NCBI RefSeq assembly: GCF_042686175.1
Contig: NZ_JBHUOR010000002.1
Coordinates: 21,908 to 85,907, forward strand
DNA: 64,000 bases
Reading direction: 5' to 3'
Source of the DNA: Kurthia populi
GTDB lineage: Bacteria > Bacillota > Bacilli > Bacillales_A > Planococcaceae
A model generated the notes under the pieces. That model had not been told where the DNA came from and made no database searches. It worked only from the letters and a program-made list of their open reading frames with translations. The translations under genes and the position numbers were made by a program. Below, piece by piece: positions 25,769 to 34,980 of the stretch; within the stretch, counting starts at the first letter, position 1; each line of letters starts with the position of its first letter.

Positions 25769-27979
25769 TTATAATAAAAAATCCGTCATTGATTTTCCGA
25801 TTAAGTGAAGCTCATGCATCGCGCGTGTCGTTGCGACATATAATAATTTACGCTCAAGCGGTGTATCACGGAAGCCTTTGTCATCGCATACAATCATGAC
25901 GGCATCAAACTCAAGCCCTTTTGATAAATGACTTGGTACAACAAGCAGCGCCTGCTGATCGATTGCGGCGCCCTCATCGAGTAGCTGCGCGTGAATACCG
26001 GCAGCTTGTAATTCCTCTGAAAAGCGCTGTGCCTCATCAGTCGTTTTACAAATAAGCGCAACGGATTGATGACGCGATTGGATATCGGTAAATAATTCAC
26101 CGATTTGCGCAGCATCAAAGGCTTTTTGAGCGTGGAACTGTGGCTCGAGACCATGTCGCACAACAGGCTCAACAAGCGGTAAATCTTCGTCCATTTTCGA
26201 TAAAATCTTATTCGCTACAGCCATAATTTCAATCGTCGTACGATAGCTTTTTTGTAGGGTCTTGTAGCTTGCACGCGGGAATAAATCACGTACAGGCCCC
26301 CAGTCCGTCAGCGAACGGTAGCTATGGATTCCTTGTGCAAGGTCGCCAACCATCGTAAACATATCGGTGTCTAAGCCTTCTTTTAATGCAGCCAGCTGGA
26401 AGAGGCTATAATCTTGCACCTCATCAATAAAGACAACGCGAATTTTATGCTCCTCTTTAATGCCTTTGATTTTAGCATGTAGGAAAAACAGCGCCGCAAG
26501 GTCTTCATTGGTCCATTTTTCTTTTGTGTGCGCAAGTTGGAATTTTTTACGCTGCGCTTTAGTCCAGTGCGGTGCGACCATTTGCTGTACAGCATCCTCT
26601 GTCAAAAAGGCGCGATATAGCTTTTTGACATTATGTTTTGAGAAGCGCTTCATATAGCTAGAAGCAGTCGTTTTGGTTTCTTTTTCAATCGATGGAATGC
26701 GACGGTCGCGCTCATCAATCCAACGTGTTACTTCTTTTTTACGGCGCTCGGCATCAAAAATATTGAGCGCCTTACCGATGATGTCATCGTATTTCTTATT
26801 TAAAGTATATAAAATTTGTTTTTTCTTTTGGCGTACATGGCTTTGAATCACCGATTTCATTTTTTTAACACGTTCTTCAATTGGCAAATACGCGTAATCC
26901 TCAAGGAATAGCTCCTGCAAATGACTAGCACGTAAAATACGGTATTTATCGATGTAAACATCTTCAAATAATACCGCCATTTCCTTCGCCAGTTCATCAA
27001 CATATTGTTGCATCATATCGCGGTATTCAAGCGAGCCCTTTAGACGCGGAATATTCAGGTCAACTTTACGTTTATTAAGCGCCACAAGTTGTTCTAAATA
27101 GTGATTAGGATCCTCTAACTTCAGCTTGAGACCTGTTGCATCACGCACATAATCTGCGAAGGTAGACTGACGAATTTTTCCGACACCAAGCTCTGGTAGA
27201 ACATCAGCGATATAGTCGATGAATAAATTATTTGGTGCTAAAATCATGAGCTGTGAGGCATTGAAATGTTCACCCATCGTATATAAAAAGTACGAAATAC
27301 GGTGAAGTGCAATTGTCGTCTTTCCAGATCCGGCAGCACCTTGTACGATAATTGGCTGTTTTAGATGCGCTCGAATAATTTCATTTTGCTCTGCTTGAAT
27401 CGTCGAGACAATTTCTGTTAAACGCACGTCGGCTTTTCCTGCTAATGCGTCTTGTAGTAATTCATCATTCGTCGTTAAATCAATATCACGTACTTCGAGT
27501 AATTTGCCATGCTCAATTTTATATTGGCGCTTTGAAAATAAATGACCGTTCATTTCCTCGCCATTGACGTCATAGGTTACGTCACCTAAACGCCCATCAT
27601 AATAAACATTCGCAACAGGGGAGCGCCAATCGACGACGACAGGCTCCTGTGTTTCTTTATCAAATAGCGATGTTTTCCCGATGTATAATTTTTCAGCTGC
27701 TTCGCCTTCCTTTTGAAAATGAATGCGTGCAAAATAAGGCTTTTGCATAATGGCCTCTAAGCCTTCCTTTTGATTACGTGCCATATCAAAGAAGCGAGCA
27801 TTCGTTAAAATATTTAAATAGCTCGAGCTTGAATCTAAATATTCTAAGTCAGCCATCGATTTACGAATATTGTCCTGAGCCGTTTCAACGTCACGCGCCG
27901 ATTCTTCGAGCACATTTGCCATATAGTGTTTGACGTATGCTAAATGACTGCGCTCCTGTTCAAATTCTGGATGCTGCAT
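25769..27979 (-). CDS. helD: HelD-like UvrD/Rep-family helicase, RNA polymerase recycling factor
   Basis: 736 residues. N-terminal coiled coil (about 1-85), Walker A VQGAAGSGKTTIALHRI near residue 215, Walker B FIDEVQDYS, and C-terminal helicase motifs (SYRTTIEIM, KGLEFDAVMIV, LLYVATTRA). In Bacillus HelD binds RNA polymerase and uses ATP to release it from DNA. The start is the ATG before QHPEFEQERS, 7 bases after GGAGGG; the open frame continues 20 codons upstream without a ribosome site. Convergent with the GNAT gene over repeat copy 4. Confidence 0.92.
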   Translation of the reverse strand: MQHPEFEQERSHLAYVKHYMANVLEESARDVETAQDNIRKSMADLEYLDSSSSYLNILTNARFFDMARNQKEGLEAIMQKPYFARIHFQKEGEAAEKLYIGKTSLFDKETQEPVVVDWRSPVANVYYDGRLGDVTYDVNGEEMNGHLFSKRQYKIEHGKLLEVRDIDLTTNDELLQDALAGKADVRLTEIVSTIQAEQNEIIRAHLKQPIIVQGAAGSGKTTIALHRISYFLYTMGEHFNASQLMILAPNNLFIDYIADVLPELGVGKIRQSTFADYVRDATGLKLKLEDPNHYLEQLVALNKRKVDLNIPRLKGSLEYRDMMQQYVDELAKEMAVLFEDVYIDKYRILRASHLQELFLEDYAYLPIEERVKKMKSVIQSHVRQKKKQILYTLNKKYDDIIGKALNIFDAERRKKEVTRWIDERDRRIPSIEKETKTTASSYMKRFSKHNVKKLYRAFLTEDAVQQMVAPHWTKAQRKKFQLAHTKEKWTNEDLAALFFLHAKIKGIKEEHKIRVVFIDEVQDYSLFQLAALKEGLDTDMFTMVGDLAQGIHSYRSLTDWGPVRDLFPRASYKTLQKSYRTTIEIMAVANKILSKMDEDLPLVEPVVRHGLEPQFHAQKAFDAAQIGELFTDIQSRHQSVALICKTTDEAQRFSEELQAAGIHAQLLDEGAAIDQQALLVVPSHLSKGLEFDAVMIVCDDKGFRDTPLERKLLYVATTRAMHELHLIGKSMTDFLL

Positions 27980-28612
27980 GAAAAATCCCTCCATCAAAAA
28001 GTCATACCCTCTACTATACGCCATTTTTTTCGACAACAAAAGTTTTCGCTAGCTTTGGCGATATGAACCGAGAGAAATGGCTTATCACACGCGAAAGCGT
28101 CTTTTGCCTACGACTTATTGTTAATTATGTGACAAGGTATGCCAATAGCCCGGTAAAACATTCGTATTACCATAAAAACCATGCGTAATGCCTCTATTAA
28201 ATCGGTTCAGTTAATATGAAAAAGCAAATAATTAGTAATCATAAGAATTGAAACAGGCCGTTTTCAACCCGTAGAAGCTTAAAAACGCCCCATTTTCTAT
28301 GTTTTTGGGTAGTTTTTTTAATTGACCATGCTAGAAAAACCTCGATCTTTTAAATGGCGCTATTTTCCGGCAGAGGCTCAAAATGAACCCAAAAAGGCAC
28401 AAAATGGGATAAAAATGCCCTATTTTGAGCGACCTCAATTGAAAAGTTATCGTAATTACCGCCAAATTTTTAGTAGTTATCTTGCAAAAGTCTTTATTTA
28501 AACAAATGATTAATAACTTCGTATGTATATAGACGGATGGCTGACACTTATTCAAAAATATGTCGTATCCAAAACACGCCAGTTGGGGTTTTCATTCGCA
28601 GCTACAAAATAA
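27980..28612. other. Gene-free AT-rich region
   Basis: I see no supported gene. The only notable structure is an inverted repeat in which CTCAAAAT (28377-28384) can pair with ATTTTGAG (about 28424-28431), enclosing a smaller GGCAC/ATGCCC pairing; it may be a worn-down mobile or repeat element. A 74-codon open frame on the minus strand (28331-28555) lacks a ribosome site and has unlikely composition. Confidence 0.45.
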
Positions 28613-28643
28613 AAAAGAATCGCTTAGTAGAAATAAGCGATTC
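28613..28643 (-). terminator. Terminator of the DUF2804 gene
   Basis: AAGAATCGCTTA / TAAGCGATTCTT is a perfect 12-bp stem with a 7-base loop; on the minus strand it is followed by TTTTTTATTTT. Confidence 0.93.
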
Positions 28644-28649
28644 TTGTTA

Positions 28650-29678
28650 TTACCATTTAGCGATATGCTCCTCGCATGTGCCAAGTAGCTGTTGAATATG
28701 AAAGTAGGCGCCGTTGTCCATTTTGACGCGCCCATTGTAATAACCGACCATTTGATGAACTGCTGACGTCACAAGCTTCGCATCTGATTCGGCGACACGC
28801 TCGAAAAATGGGGTGAATGTTAGCTCCACATCTTTTGAAAAACGCGTCTTTACTTTCCATGGCTTCATATAATCGGCAGCATCATAGGCGAATAATACAT
28901 CCTCATGAATTTTCGTCATATGCCCATCAATGAACAGTGCATTTTCTGTCATACCGGTGCCATCTGTCCATGAACCACCAAGATTTAAGCCAACACGATG
29001 GAAGCCCAGTCGTTGGGAGGCCATTCCCCAGTTCCATGTTGCCACGCGCGGCCATATCCCACGCCCGTAGTCGAGAACAGCGAATGATTCGAGTGGCTCA
29101 AAGAGATACTTCTTATCACCGAGTTTGACATAGCCAGTAGTTGGTAGGCTATGGTGCTTCGCTGTGAATTGGAAGGTTTTGCGGTTCCATGGAATAACAA
29201 CATTGAGCGATTCATCGCCCTTTGGATGGCTAATTGTCAGCTCCGCTTCGAGTATATCATCATCAAAATCAGGTACATACACACTTAGCTTCGTTTCATG
29301 CTGAGCTGTATGTAAAATATTGATTTTCATTTCACTATTATTGAAGGTGACAGTTTGTAGTACTTCCTCAGACATTTTTACGTGATGACTCAGTGGTGGC
29401 AATGTAATTGTTTTTTCGAAAAAGCGCTGTGTTTCATATTCTAGGAAGTAGACAAAGCACACGACCGCATAATCGAGGTGGCTAATCGTCGCTGAAAATA
29501 AAATTTCATCGCCAAAGACACACCAATAATTCCACTTTTTCTTACGCATAAAATGACCCTTCAAATTACTTGTAATCAATGGTTGTCGAGCATAGCCGAT
29601 TGCTTGGGGATTTAAATTCCCTTTTTGGTCGCAAAGCATCGTCGGCTGCAAAAGTTCTTTTTCAGCGTGCTGTGTCAA
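28650..29678 (-). CDS. DUF2804 domain protein
   Basis: 342 residues, beta-rich, soluble, without a signal peptide. Recognised as DUF2804 from its layout: PTMLCDQKGNLNPQAIGYAR near the N-terminus, WCVFGDEILFSATISHLDY, and the C-terminal FGRV/MVGYYNG-type region (MVGYYNGRV). Biochemical function is not established. Monocistronic, and it lies next to a TetR regulator read in the same direction from an independent promoter. The strong tryptophan- and glycine-containing motif ATWNWGMASQR is typical of the family. Confidence 0.85.
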   Translation of the reverse strand: MTQHAEKELLQPTMLCDQKGNLNPQAIGYARQPLITSNLKGHFMRKKKWNYWCVFGDEILFSATISHLDYAVVCFVYFLEYETQRFFEKTITLPPLSHHVKMSEEVLQTVTFNNSEMKINILHTAQHETKLSVYVPDFDDDILEAELTISHPKGDESLNVVIPWNRKTFQFTAKHHSLPTTGYVKLGDKKYLFEPLESFAVLDYGRGIWPRVATWNWGMASQRLGFHRVGLNLGGSWTDGTGMTENALFIDGHMTKIHEDVLFAYDAADYMKPWKVKTRFSKDVELTFTPFFERVAESDAKLVTSAVHQMVGYYNGRVKMDNGAYFHIQQLLGTCEEHIAKW

Positions 29679-29773
29679 TGTCTAAACATCCTTTCCGTAC
29701 AAACGTATATAACCTCATTGTAGCAAAAAAATACTAAGGTGTCTTACTGAATTTGGCCCCTAAAATAGAAAAG

Positions 29774-29799
29774 GAGAATCGCAATTTTTTGCGATTCTC
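29774..29799 (-). terminator. Terminator of the tetR gene
   Basis: GAGAATCGCAA / TTGCGATTCTC, perfect stem with a 4-base loop; the minus strand continues CTTTTCTATTTTA. Confidence 0.85.
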
Positions 29800-29805
29800 A
29801 TGTAG

Positions 29806-30429
29806 TTAAGAAAACAGTCCAGCCCAGAAAAATCGGATGATTTCTTCTGCTCCTTGGCGAGGTGTTTCAAAGAGACGTGTTTCATCATAATCAGTATAAC
29901 GTCCAACATTCATTAGCGCTAAAAAGGTATGCAAAATAAATGTCACATCTTTTTTAGGAATCGTTCCAAGTAGCATTTCTCGTTCGAATGCATCACGAAT
30001 CGCTTCATGCATAAATTCCTCCGATGCATGAACACTTTGTTGTTGTGCAGGCGACAAGCTAGGGAAGGCCTCGCGAATAAAATTATTAATATCGACATTT
30101 GCTGTGGCATTGGCATACACTTCAAGTAAATTAATTAAGCGTTCTTTAAACGAATAGCGTTCGTCTGCAAGCACACACTCGGTCCTTTTTTTTATGCGAC
30201 TCATCAGTTGAATAATCGTTTCGGTGAACAGTGCAGCTTTTGAATTGTAATAATAATAAATTGTTGCCTTCGTAACATTCCCAGCTTCTGCTATGCTATC
30301 CATTGAGACAGCTTTATAGCCATGAGTCATGAATTCTTTTGATGCAACGATTAGAATTTTTTGTTGCATCGGTATATTTTGCGAATCTTTTTTTGGTCTA
30401 CCAATTGTTCGCCCAGTTGTCTTTGACAT
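29806..30429 (-). CDS. TetR-family transcriptional regulator
   Basis: 207 residues: a basic leader (RTIGRPKKDSQ), an N-terminal helix-turn-helix (about 20-70; TKATIYYYYNSKAALF is the recognition region) and a C-terminal ligand-binding domain. It is divergent from the MMPL exporter gene, and the 135 bases between them contain inverted AGTTAATTA / TAATTAACT sites over the exporter promoter, so it is most likely the repressor of that exporter. The ATG at 30429 has GAGGGG about 10 bases upstream; the preceding in-frame TTG is less likely. Confidence 0.92.
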   Translation of the reverse strand: MSKTTGRTIGRPKKDSQNIPMQQKILIVASKEFMTHGYKAVSMDSIAEAGNVTKATIYYYYNSKAALFTETIIQLMSRIKKRTECVLADERYSFKERLINLLEVYANATANVDINNFIREAFPSLSPAQQQSVHASEEFMHEAIRDAFEREMLLGTIPKKDVTFILHTFLALMNVGRYTDYDETRLFETPRQGAEEIIRFFWAGLFS

Positions 30430-30485
30430 CAAGGGGACCCCTCTTTTCTAAAAATAATTACATAATTATACCATGAAGTGGGAAA

Positions 30486-30540
30486 AGTTAATTAGTGAAC
30501 ATACTTGAATAATTAACTATCGAGTATATATAATTAGTTA
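30486..30540 (+). promoter_or_regulatory. MMPL promoter with candidate TetR operator
   Basis: AGTTAATTA (30486-30494) and TAATTAACT (30510-30518) form an inverted repeat; a third copy TAATTAGTTA is at 30531. The promoter TTGAAT (30505) - 18 bases - TATAAT (30529) lies across them, so repressor binding would block it. Confidence 0.65.
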
Positions 30541-30564
30541 GAAGAAAAAAGGAGGGTTTTTTAC

Positions 30565-32775
30565 ATGAAGAAGCATCCATTAGAATTATGGGGCAATTTA
30601 GTCGCAAGTAAGAAGGGGCGCTGGCTATCACTTCTATTTTGGATTTTACTTGTAGCAGTAGTGTCATTTAGTTGGCCACAAATTAATAGCATCGATAATG
30701 TGTCGAGTGAAAACTTAAAAGACACAGAGATGTCAAAACAAGCTGCAAAAATTGTAGAAGAACAATTCCCGGATGATTCGGGAACGCCATTATTACTTGT
30801 GTGGCATCGTGAAGAGGGGCTTACACAAAAGGATTTAGAGAAAGTGCAGGCACTGTATAAAGAATTGGACGAAAATCCAGTGAATGCACAATCACTTGTA
30901 CCACCACTTCATAAAACACCACCACAAGCGTTATTAGAAAGCGTTTCAGAAAATGGCTCAACGCTTGTGACACCTGTATTTTTTGAAAAGGGCGCGAATA
31001 CAGAAGCCTTTGAAAAAGGATTAGATGACATCACGAAATTAGTGAAGGATGATGTGTCATTAGAAGGTAAGTATGATGGCAATGATGAACTAAACTTACG
31101 TTACACAGGTCCAGTAGCGATTTCAGTAGATGCAACCGGCTTATTTGCGAGTGCCGATGTGAAGTTGATGATTGCGACGGTGCTTTTAGTACTTGTTTTA
31201 CTTATTTTAATTTACCGTTCGCCATTACTTGCTATCATTCCAATTATTGCGGTAGGTCTTGCTTATGGTGTCATTAGTCCAGCACTTGGCTTTATGGCTG
31301 ATCATGGTTGGATTGATAAGGATGCACAGGCAGTGTCCATTATGACGGTATTGTTATTTGGTGCCGGCACCGATTATTGTTTATTCCTGATTTCAAAATA
31401 TCGTGAAATTTTATTAGAGGTTGAGGATAAAGGGAAGGCGATGGCACAGGCTGTTAAAGAGTCAGGTGGCGCTATTTTAATGAGTGCGTTAACAGTAGTT
31501 GCGGGTCTTGCAACGCTTGCACTTGCTAACTACGGTACATTTGAGCGCTTCGCTGTACCATTTAGCTTTGGCGTACTAATTATGGGCTTAACAGCATTGC
31601 TTGTATTGCCAGCATTACTTGTTATCATTGGTCGTGCTGCGTTTTGGCCATTCGTTCCACGTACAGTAGAAATGGAAGAGGCACGTGCTAAAAAACGTAA
31701 TAAACCATTTAAACAACATCGTCCACAGCATAAATTTAGTCAAAAAATCGGGAATCTGGTTACAAGTAAACCGATGACCATTATTATTGTGACGGTTATT
31801 TTATTAGGTGCGCTTGCTGCATTTGCACCGAAAATTAAATTCACATTTGATATTTTATCATCATTCCCAGAAGACATGACGTCTCGCGAGGGTTACACAT
31901 TAGTAGAGAAAAACTTCTCTCCAGGTGAGCTTGCGCCAGTACAAATCATCGTCGATACAGATGGCAAGGATATCGATCTCCAAAAAGATTTAGAGAAATT
32001 AAACTTTGCTGCGAGCGTTGATGAAAAACGTGTCGGTGAAAAAGACGAGGCGATTCAGCTTTATCAATTGGATTTTAAAGACAATCCATATGCAGCAGAA
32101 TCATTAGATAATATTCCTAAAATTAAAGACAAAGCCATTGCACTTCTTGAAGATGCAGGAGTAAGTGATGCGAAGGACCGCGTGTGGATTGGCGGCGAAA
32201 CAGCCTCTCAATACGATGAGATGAAAGTAATTGAGGATGATGAAAAAATCATTATGCCTGTTATTATCGCGTTAATTGCATTGCTATTATTAGTGTACTT
32301 GCACTCAATTACCGCAACCCTTTACTTGATTGCAACCGTTATCCTATCGTACTTCTCAGCGCTTGGTCTTGGCTGGATTGTGCTACATTACGGTATGGGC
32401 ATTGACGCTATTCAAGGCTCGATTCCACTATATACATTCGTATTCTCGGTTGCACTTGGTGTCGATTACAACATCTTTATGGTGTCAGAAGTTTGGCAGC
32501 GCCGTAAGCATAAGAATTTAAAAACCGCGGTATCAGAAGGTGTTAAATATACAGGTAGTGTGATTACGTCCGCTGGTTTAATTTTAGCGGGTACATTCGC
32601 GGTGCTTGCGACATTACCAATTCAAGTATTAGTTCAATTCGGTATTATTACCGCAATCGGTGTCTTACTTGATACGTTTATCGTTCGACCACTTCTTGTA
32701 CCAGCACTTACGATGAAATTTGGTCGTGCTGCATTCTGGCCAGGTAAGCTTTGGAAAAAGAAAGTAGATGAATAA
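30565..32775 (+). CDS. MMPL-family transporter (RND superfamily)
   Basis: 736 residues in two repeats, each with one membrane helix, a large external domain (about 45-200 and 420-560) and five further helices. Conserved acidic/tyrosine motifs of the proton pathway are seen twice: GAGTDYCLFLISKY and ALGVDYNIFMVSE. Such proteins export lipids, antibiotics or toxic compounds using the proton gradient (compare YdfJ/YdgH of Bacillus). Regulated by the divergent TetR protein. A nitroreductase gene follows after 51 bases and is probably cotranscribed, suggesting a detoxification unit. Confidence 0.92.
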   Translation: MKKHPLELWGNLVASKKGRWLSLLFWILLVAVVSFSWPQINSIDNVSSENLKDTEMSKQAAKIVEEQFPDDSGTPLLLVWHREEGLTQKDLEKVQALYKELDENPVNAQSLVPPLHKTPPQALLESVSENGSTLVTPVFFEKGANTEAFEKGLDDITKLVKDDVSLEGKYDGNDELNLRYTGPVAISVDATGLFASADVKLMIATVLLVLVLLILIYRSPLLAIIPIIAVGLAYGVISPALGFMADHGWIDKDAQAVSIMTVLLFGAGTDYCLFLISKYREILLEVEDKGKAMAQAVKESGGAILMSALTVVAGLATLALANYGTFERFAVPFSFGVLIMGLTALLVLPALLVIIGRAAFWPFVPRTVEMEEARAKKRNKPFKQHRPQHKFSQKIGNLVTSKPMTIIIVTVILLGALAAFAPKIKFTFDILSSFPEDMTSREGYTLVEKNFSPGELAPVQIIVDTDGKDIDLQKDLEKLNFAASVDEKRVGEKDEAIQLYQLDFKDNPYAAESLDNIPKIKDKAIALLEDAGVSDAKDRVWIGGETASQYDEMKVIEDDEKIIMPVIIALIALLLLVYLHSITATLYLIATVILSYFSALGLGWIVLHYGMGIDAIQGSIPLYTFVFSVALGVDYNIFMVSEVWQRRKHKNLKTAVSEGVKYTGSVITSAGLILAGTFAVLATLPIQVLVQFGIITAIGVLLDTFIVRPLLVPALTMKFGRAAFWPGKLWKKKVDE

Positions 32776-32826
32776 CGAACGTTGTGGTATCGTTGAATCG
32801 AATAGATTTCATAGGAGTGAGTCATT

Positions 32827-33399
32827 GTGAATAGTCAATCATTATCAGTAAGAGAAGCCATCTTAGAGCGCCGTTCAGTTGGCGTATTTAATAAACAACC
32901 TGTAGATGCGCAAGATATTTTAGACATCATCAACGATGCTGTATGGGCACCGAATCATAAAAATCGTCAACCATGGCGCGTTATTCTTGGTATTGGTGAA
33001 GGATTACCAAAAGTATTGGACATCATTCGTGATGTGACAATCCCAAATCACGCGCATTTAACGGCAGAGGACATCGAGCATAAAATGACGAAATTCTTAT
33101 CACCAGGTGCGTATGCATTTGTGGTGGTACCAGAAGATTTACGTCAGCATGAGCGTACAGAGGATTTTGCGGCAGCGAGCTGCTTCATCCAAAACATGAT
33201 GTTACTTGCATGGGACCGTGGTATCGGTTCAATTTGGAAAAACCCAACATGGTTAGACAGCCCGGAATTCACAGAAGCCATTGGTGCAAAACCAGGTGAA
33301 CGTGTCATTGCGATGGTTCAACTAGGCTATTTTGACAAAGTTCCTGCGAAGAAAACACGTAAAACAGCAGAAGAAATCGTTACATTCTTCGGCGAATAA
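32827..33399 (+). CDS. Nitroreductase family FMN oxidoreductase
   Basis: 190 residues, with the FMN-binding signature ILERRSVGVFNKQP at the N-terminus, PNHKNRQPWRV, and a C-terminal GERVIAMVQLGYFD. Family members reduce nitro-aromatics, quinones or enones with NAD(P)H. It starts at GTG 32827 with AGGAGTGA upstream. The position directly after the TetR-controlled exporter suggests that both act on the same toxic compound. A symmetrical terminator separates it from the convergent dipeptidase. Confidence 0.9.
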   Translation: MNSQSLSVREAILERRSVGVFNKQPVDAQDILDIINDAVWAPNHKNRQPWRVILGIGEGLPKVLDIIRDVTIPNHAHLTAEDIEHKMTKFLSPGAYAFVVVPEDLRQHERTEDFAAASCFIQNMMLLAWDRGIGSIWKNPTWLDSPEFTEAIGAKPGERVIAMVQLGYFDKVPAKKTRKTAEEIVTFFGE

Positions 33400-33403
33400 T
33401 CCA

Positions 33404-33445
33404 CAAAAAAGAAGGAATCGCGCAAAAGCGCGATTCCTTCTTTTA
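33404..33445. terminator. Bidirectional terminator
   Basis: AAAAGAAGGAATCGCGC / GCGCGATTCCTTCTTTT, a perfect stem with an AAAA loop between convergent genes; it serves both strands. Confidence 0.93.
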
Positions 33446-33462
33446 TTATCATGATTTTTTAA

Positions 33463-34848
33463 TTAAATTTTTTCGATTGATGCAATTTCAGTTAGATAAT
33501 CAGATACGACACGTAGGCCTTTATCGAAGTTTTCTAAGTGGAAGTGCTCGTTTGGTGCATGGAAGTTTTCAGTTGATAGCGCGAAGCCCATCATGATAAC
33601 GGGTGCAGCTAAGATTTCATCGAATGTAGAAACGATTGGAATCGAACCACCTGAACGGATGAATGCTGTTTTTTGGTCGTATTGTGTTTCATAAGAATGA
33701 CCAGCAGCTTGTACATATGGGTGATCAAATGGTGCGATAAATGGTTTCCCTTTATCGAATTCAGTAATTTCGATATCAACGCCTTCTGGTTGATGTTTCG
33801 CTACATGCGCACGAAGTAGGGCAACAATTTCATGTGGATCTTGGTTTGGTACAAGACGACATGTGATTTTTGCGCCAGCTTGTGCAGGAAGAACGGTTTT
33901 CACACCTTCGCCAGAGAAGCCACCAAATACGCCGTTAATTTCAAGCGTTGGACGAGCCCATGTTTGTTCAAGATATGAGAAACCTTCTTCACCGAATAAT
34001 GTTTTGACGCCAGCCTCTTCTTTCATTTGCTCTGCATCAAAGCCAAGCTCAGCGTAGGCTGCGCGCTCGTCATCAGAGATAGGTAACACGTTATCGTAGA
34101 AGCCTTCAACCGCGATATGACCGTTTTCATCGTGGAATGACGCTAAAATATCCGCTAATACGTGGATTGAGTTATGCACACCACCACCGTACATACCTGA
34201 GTGAAGGTCACCTTTTGCTGTACGAACATCGATTTGAATACCAGTTAAGCCACGTAGTGAATACACAACAGCTGGTTTACCAGGTGCATATAAAGAAGTA
34301 TCTGAAATTAATACAACATCTGCTTTTAAGTAATCTTTGTGGTCTGCGATAAATTGGTCTAAATGAACAGAACCAATTTCTTCTTCCCCTTCGAAAATAA
34401 CTTTTACGTTTACAGGAAGTTTTTCGTCTGATGCAAGCATAGCCTCTAGCACTTTAACGTGCATAAATACTTGGCCTTTATCATCTGAAGAACCACGAGC
34501 ATACATGATATTGTCACGAATTTCAGGTTCAAATGGCATGCTGTCCCAAAGCTCAACAGGGTCTACTGGTTGTACGTCATAGTGACCGTATACAAGAACT
34601 GTTGGTGCACCTTCAGCGTGTAACCAGTCAGCTGTTACGACAGGATGGCCCGCTGTATCGTGAATAGTCGCATTTTCCATACCAGCAGCTGTTAATAGGT
34701 CAGATAAGTGGTTCGCTGCTTTGTACATATCATCTTTATGTTCTGAAAGAGAGCTGATGCTTGGAATGGCTAAAAAAGCTTTCATTTCGTCAAGATGACG
34801 TTCGCGATTTTCTGTAAAATATTGATTTAAATTTTCTAATTGAGTCAC
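33463..34848 (-). CDS. M20-family metallopeptidase (CNDP-like dipeptidase)
   Basis: 461 residues. The di-zinc site is visible: H and D in VYGHYDVQPVD, D in RGSSDDKGQ, the catalytic and bridging glutamates in EGEEEIGS, a further acidic ligand in LISDTS, and a late histidine in FHAPNEHFH. A lid/dimerisation domain occupies about 185-340. Length and motifs match cytosolic dipeptidases that release amino acids from peptides. Monocistronic. No unusual features. Confidence 0.93.
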   Translation of the reverse strand: MTQLENLNQYFTENRERHLDEMKAFLAIPSISSLSEHKDDMYKAANHLSDLLTAAGMENATIHDTAGHPVVTADWLHAEGAPTVLVYGHYDVQPVDPVELWDSMPFEPEIRDNIMYARGSSDDKGQVFMHVKVLEAMLASDEKLPVNVKVIFEGEEEIGSVHLDQFIADHKDYLKADVVLISDTSLYAPGKPAVVYSLRGLTGIQIDVRTAKGDLHSGMYGGGVHNSIHVLADILASFHDENGHIAVEGFYDNVLPISDDERAAYAELGFDAEQMKEEAGVKTLFGEEGFSYLEQTWARPTLEINGVFGGFSGEGVKTVLPAQAGAKITCRLVPNQDPHEIVALLRAHVAKHQPEGVDIEITEFDKGKPFIAPFDHPYVQAAGHSYETQYDQKTAFIRSGGSIPIVSTFDEILAAPVIMMGFALSTENFHAPNEHFHLENFDKGLRVVSDYLTEIASIEKI

Positions 34849-34980
34849 TGAAAATCCCTCGCTTTATTATTTTCTATTTGCACTACAAATTATATCATAG
34901 CAACAATTGGAAGTCTTTTAGCGCGTATAATTTAAGAAAAGTGGTATAACAGAAGTAATACGAGTTGAGGAGGACGGAAA

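Noticed and set aside
28331..28555. 74-codon open frame on the minus strand
   Set aside because: No ribosome site, unlikely composition, and no neighbour to which it belongs.
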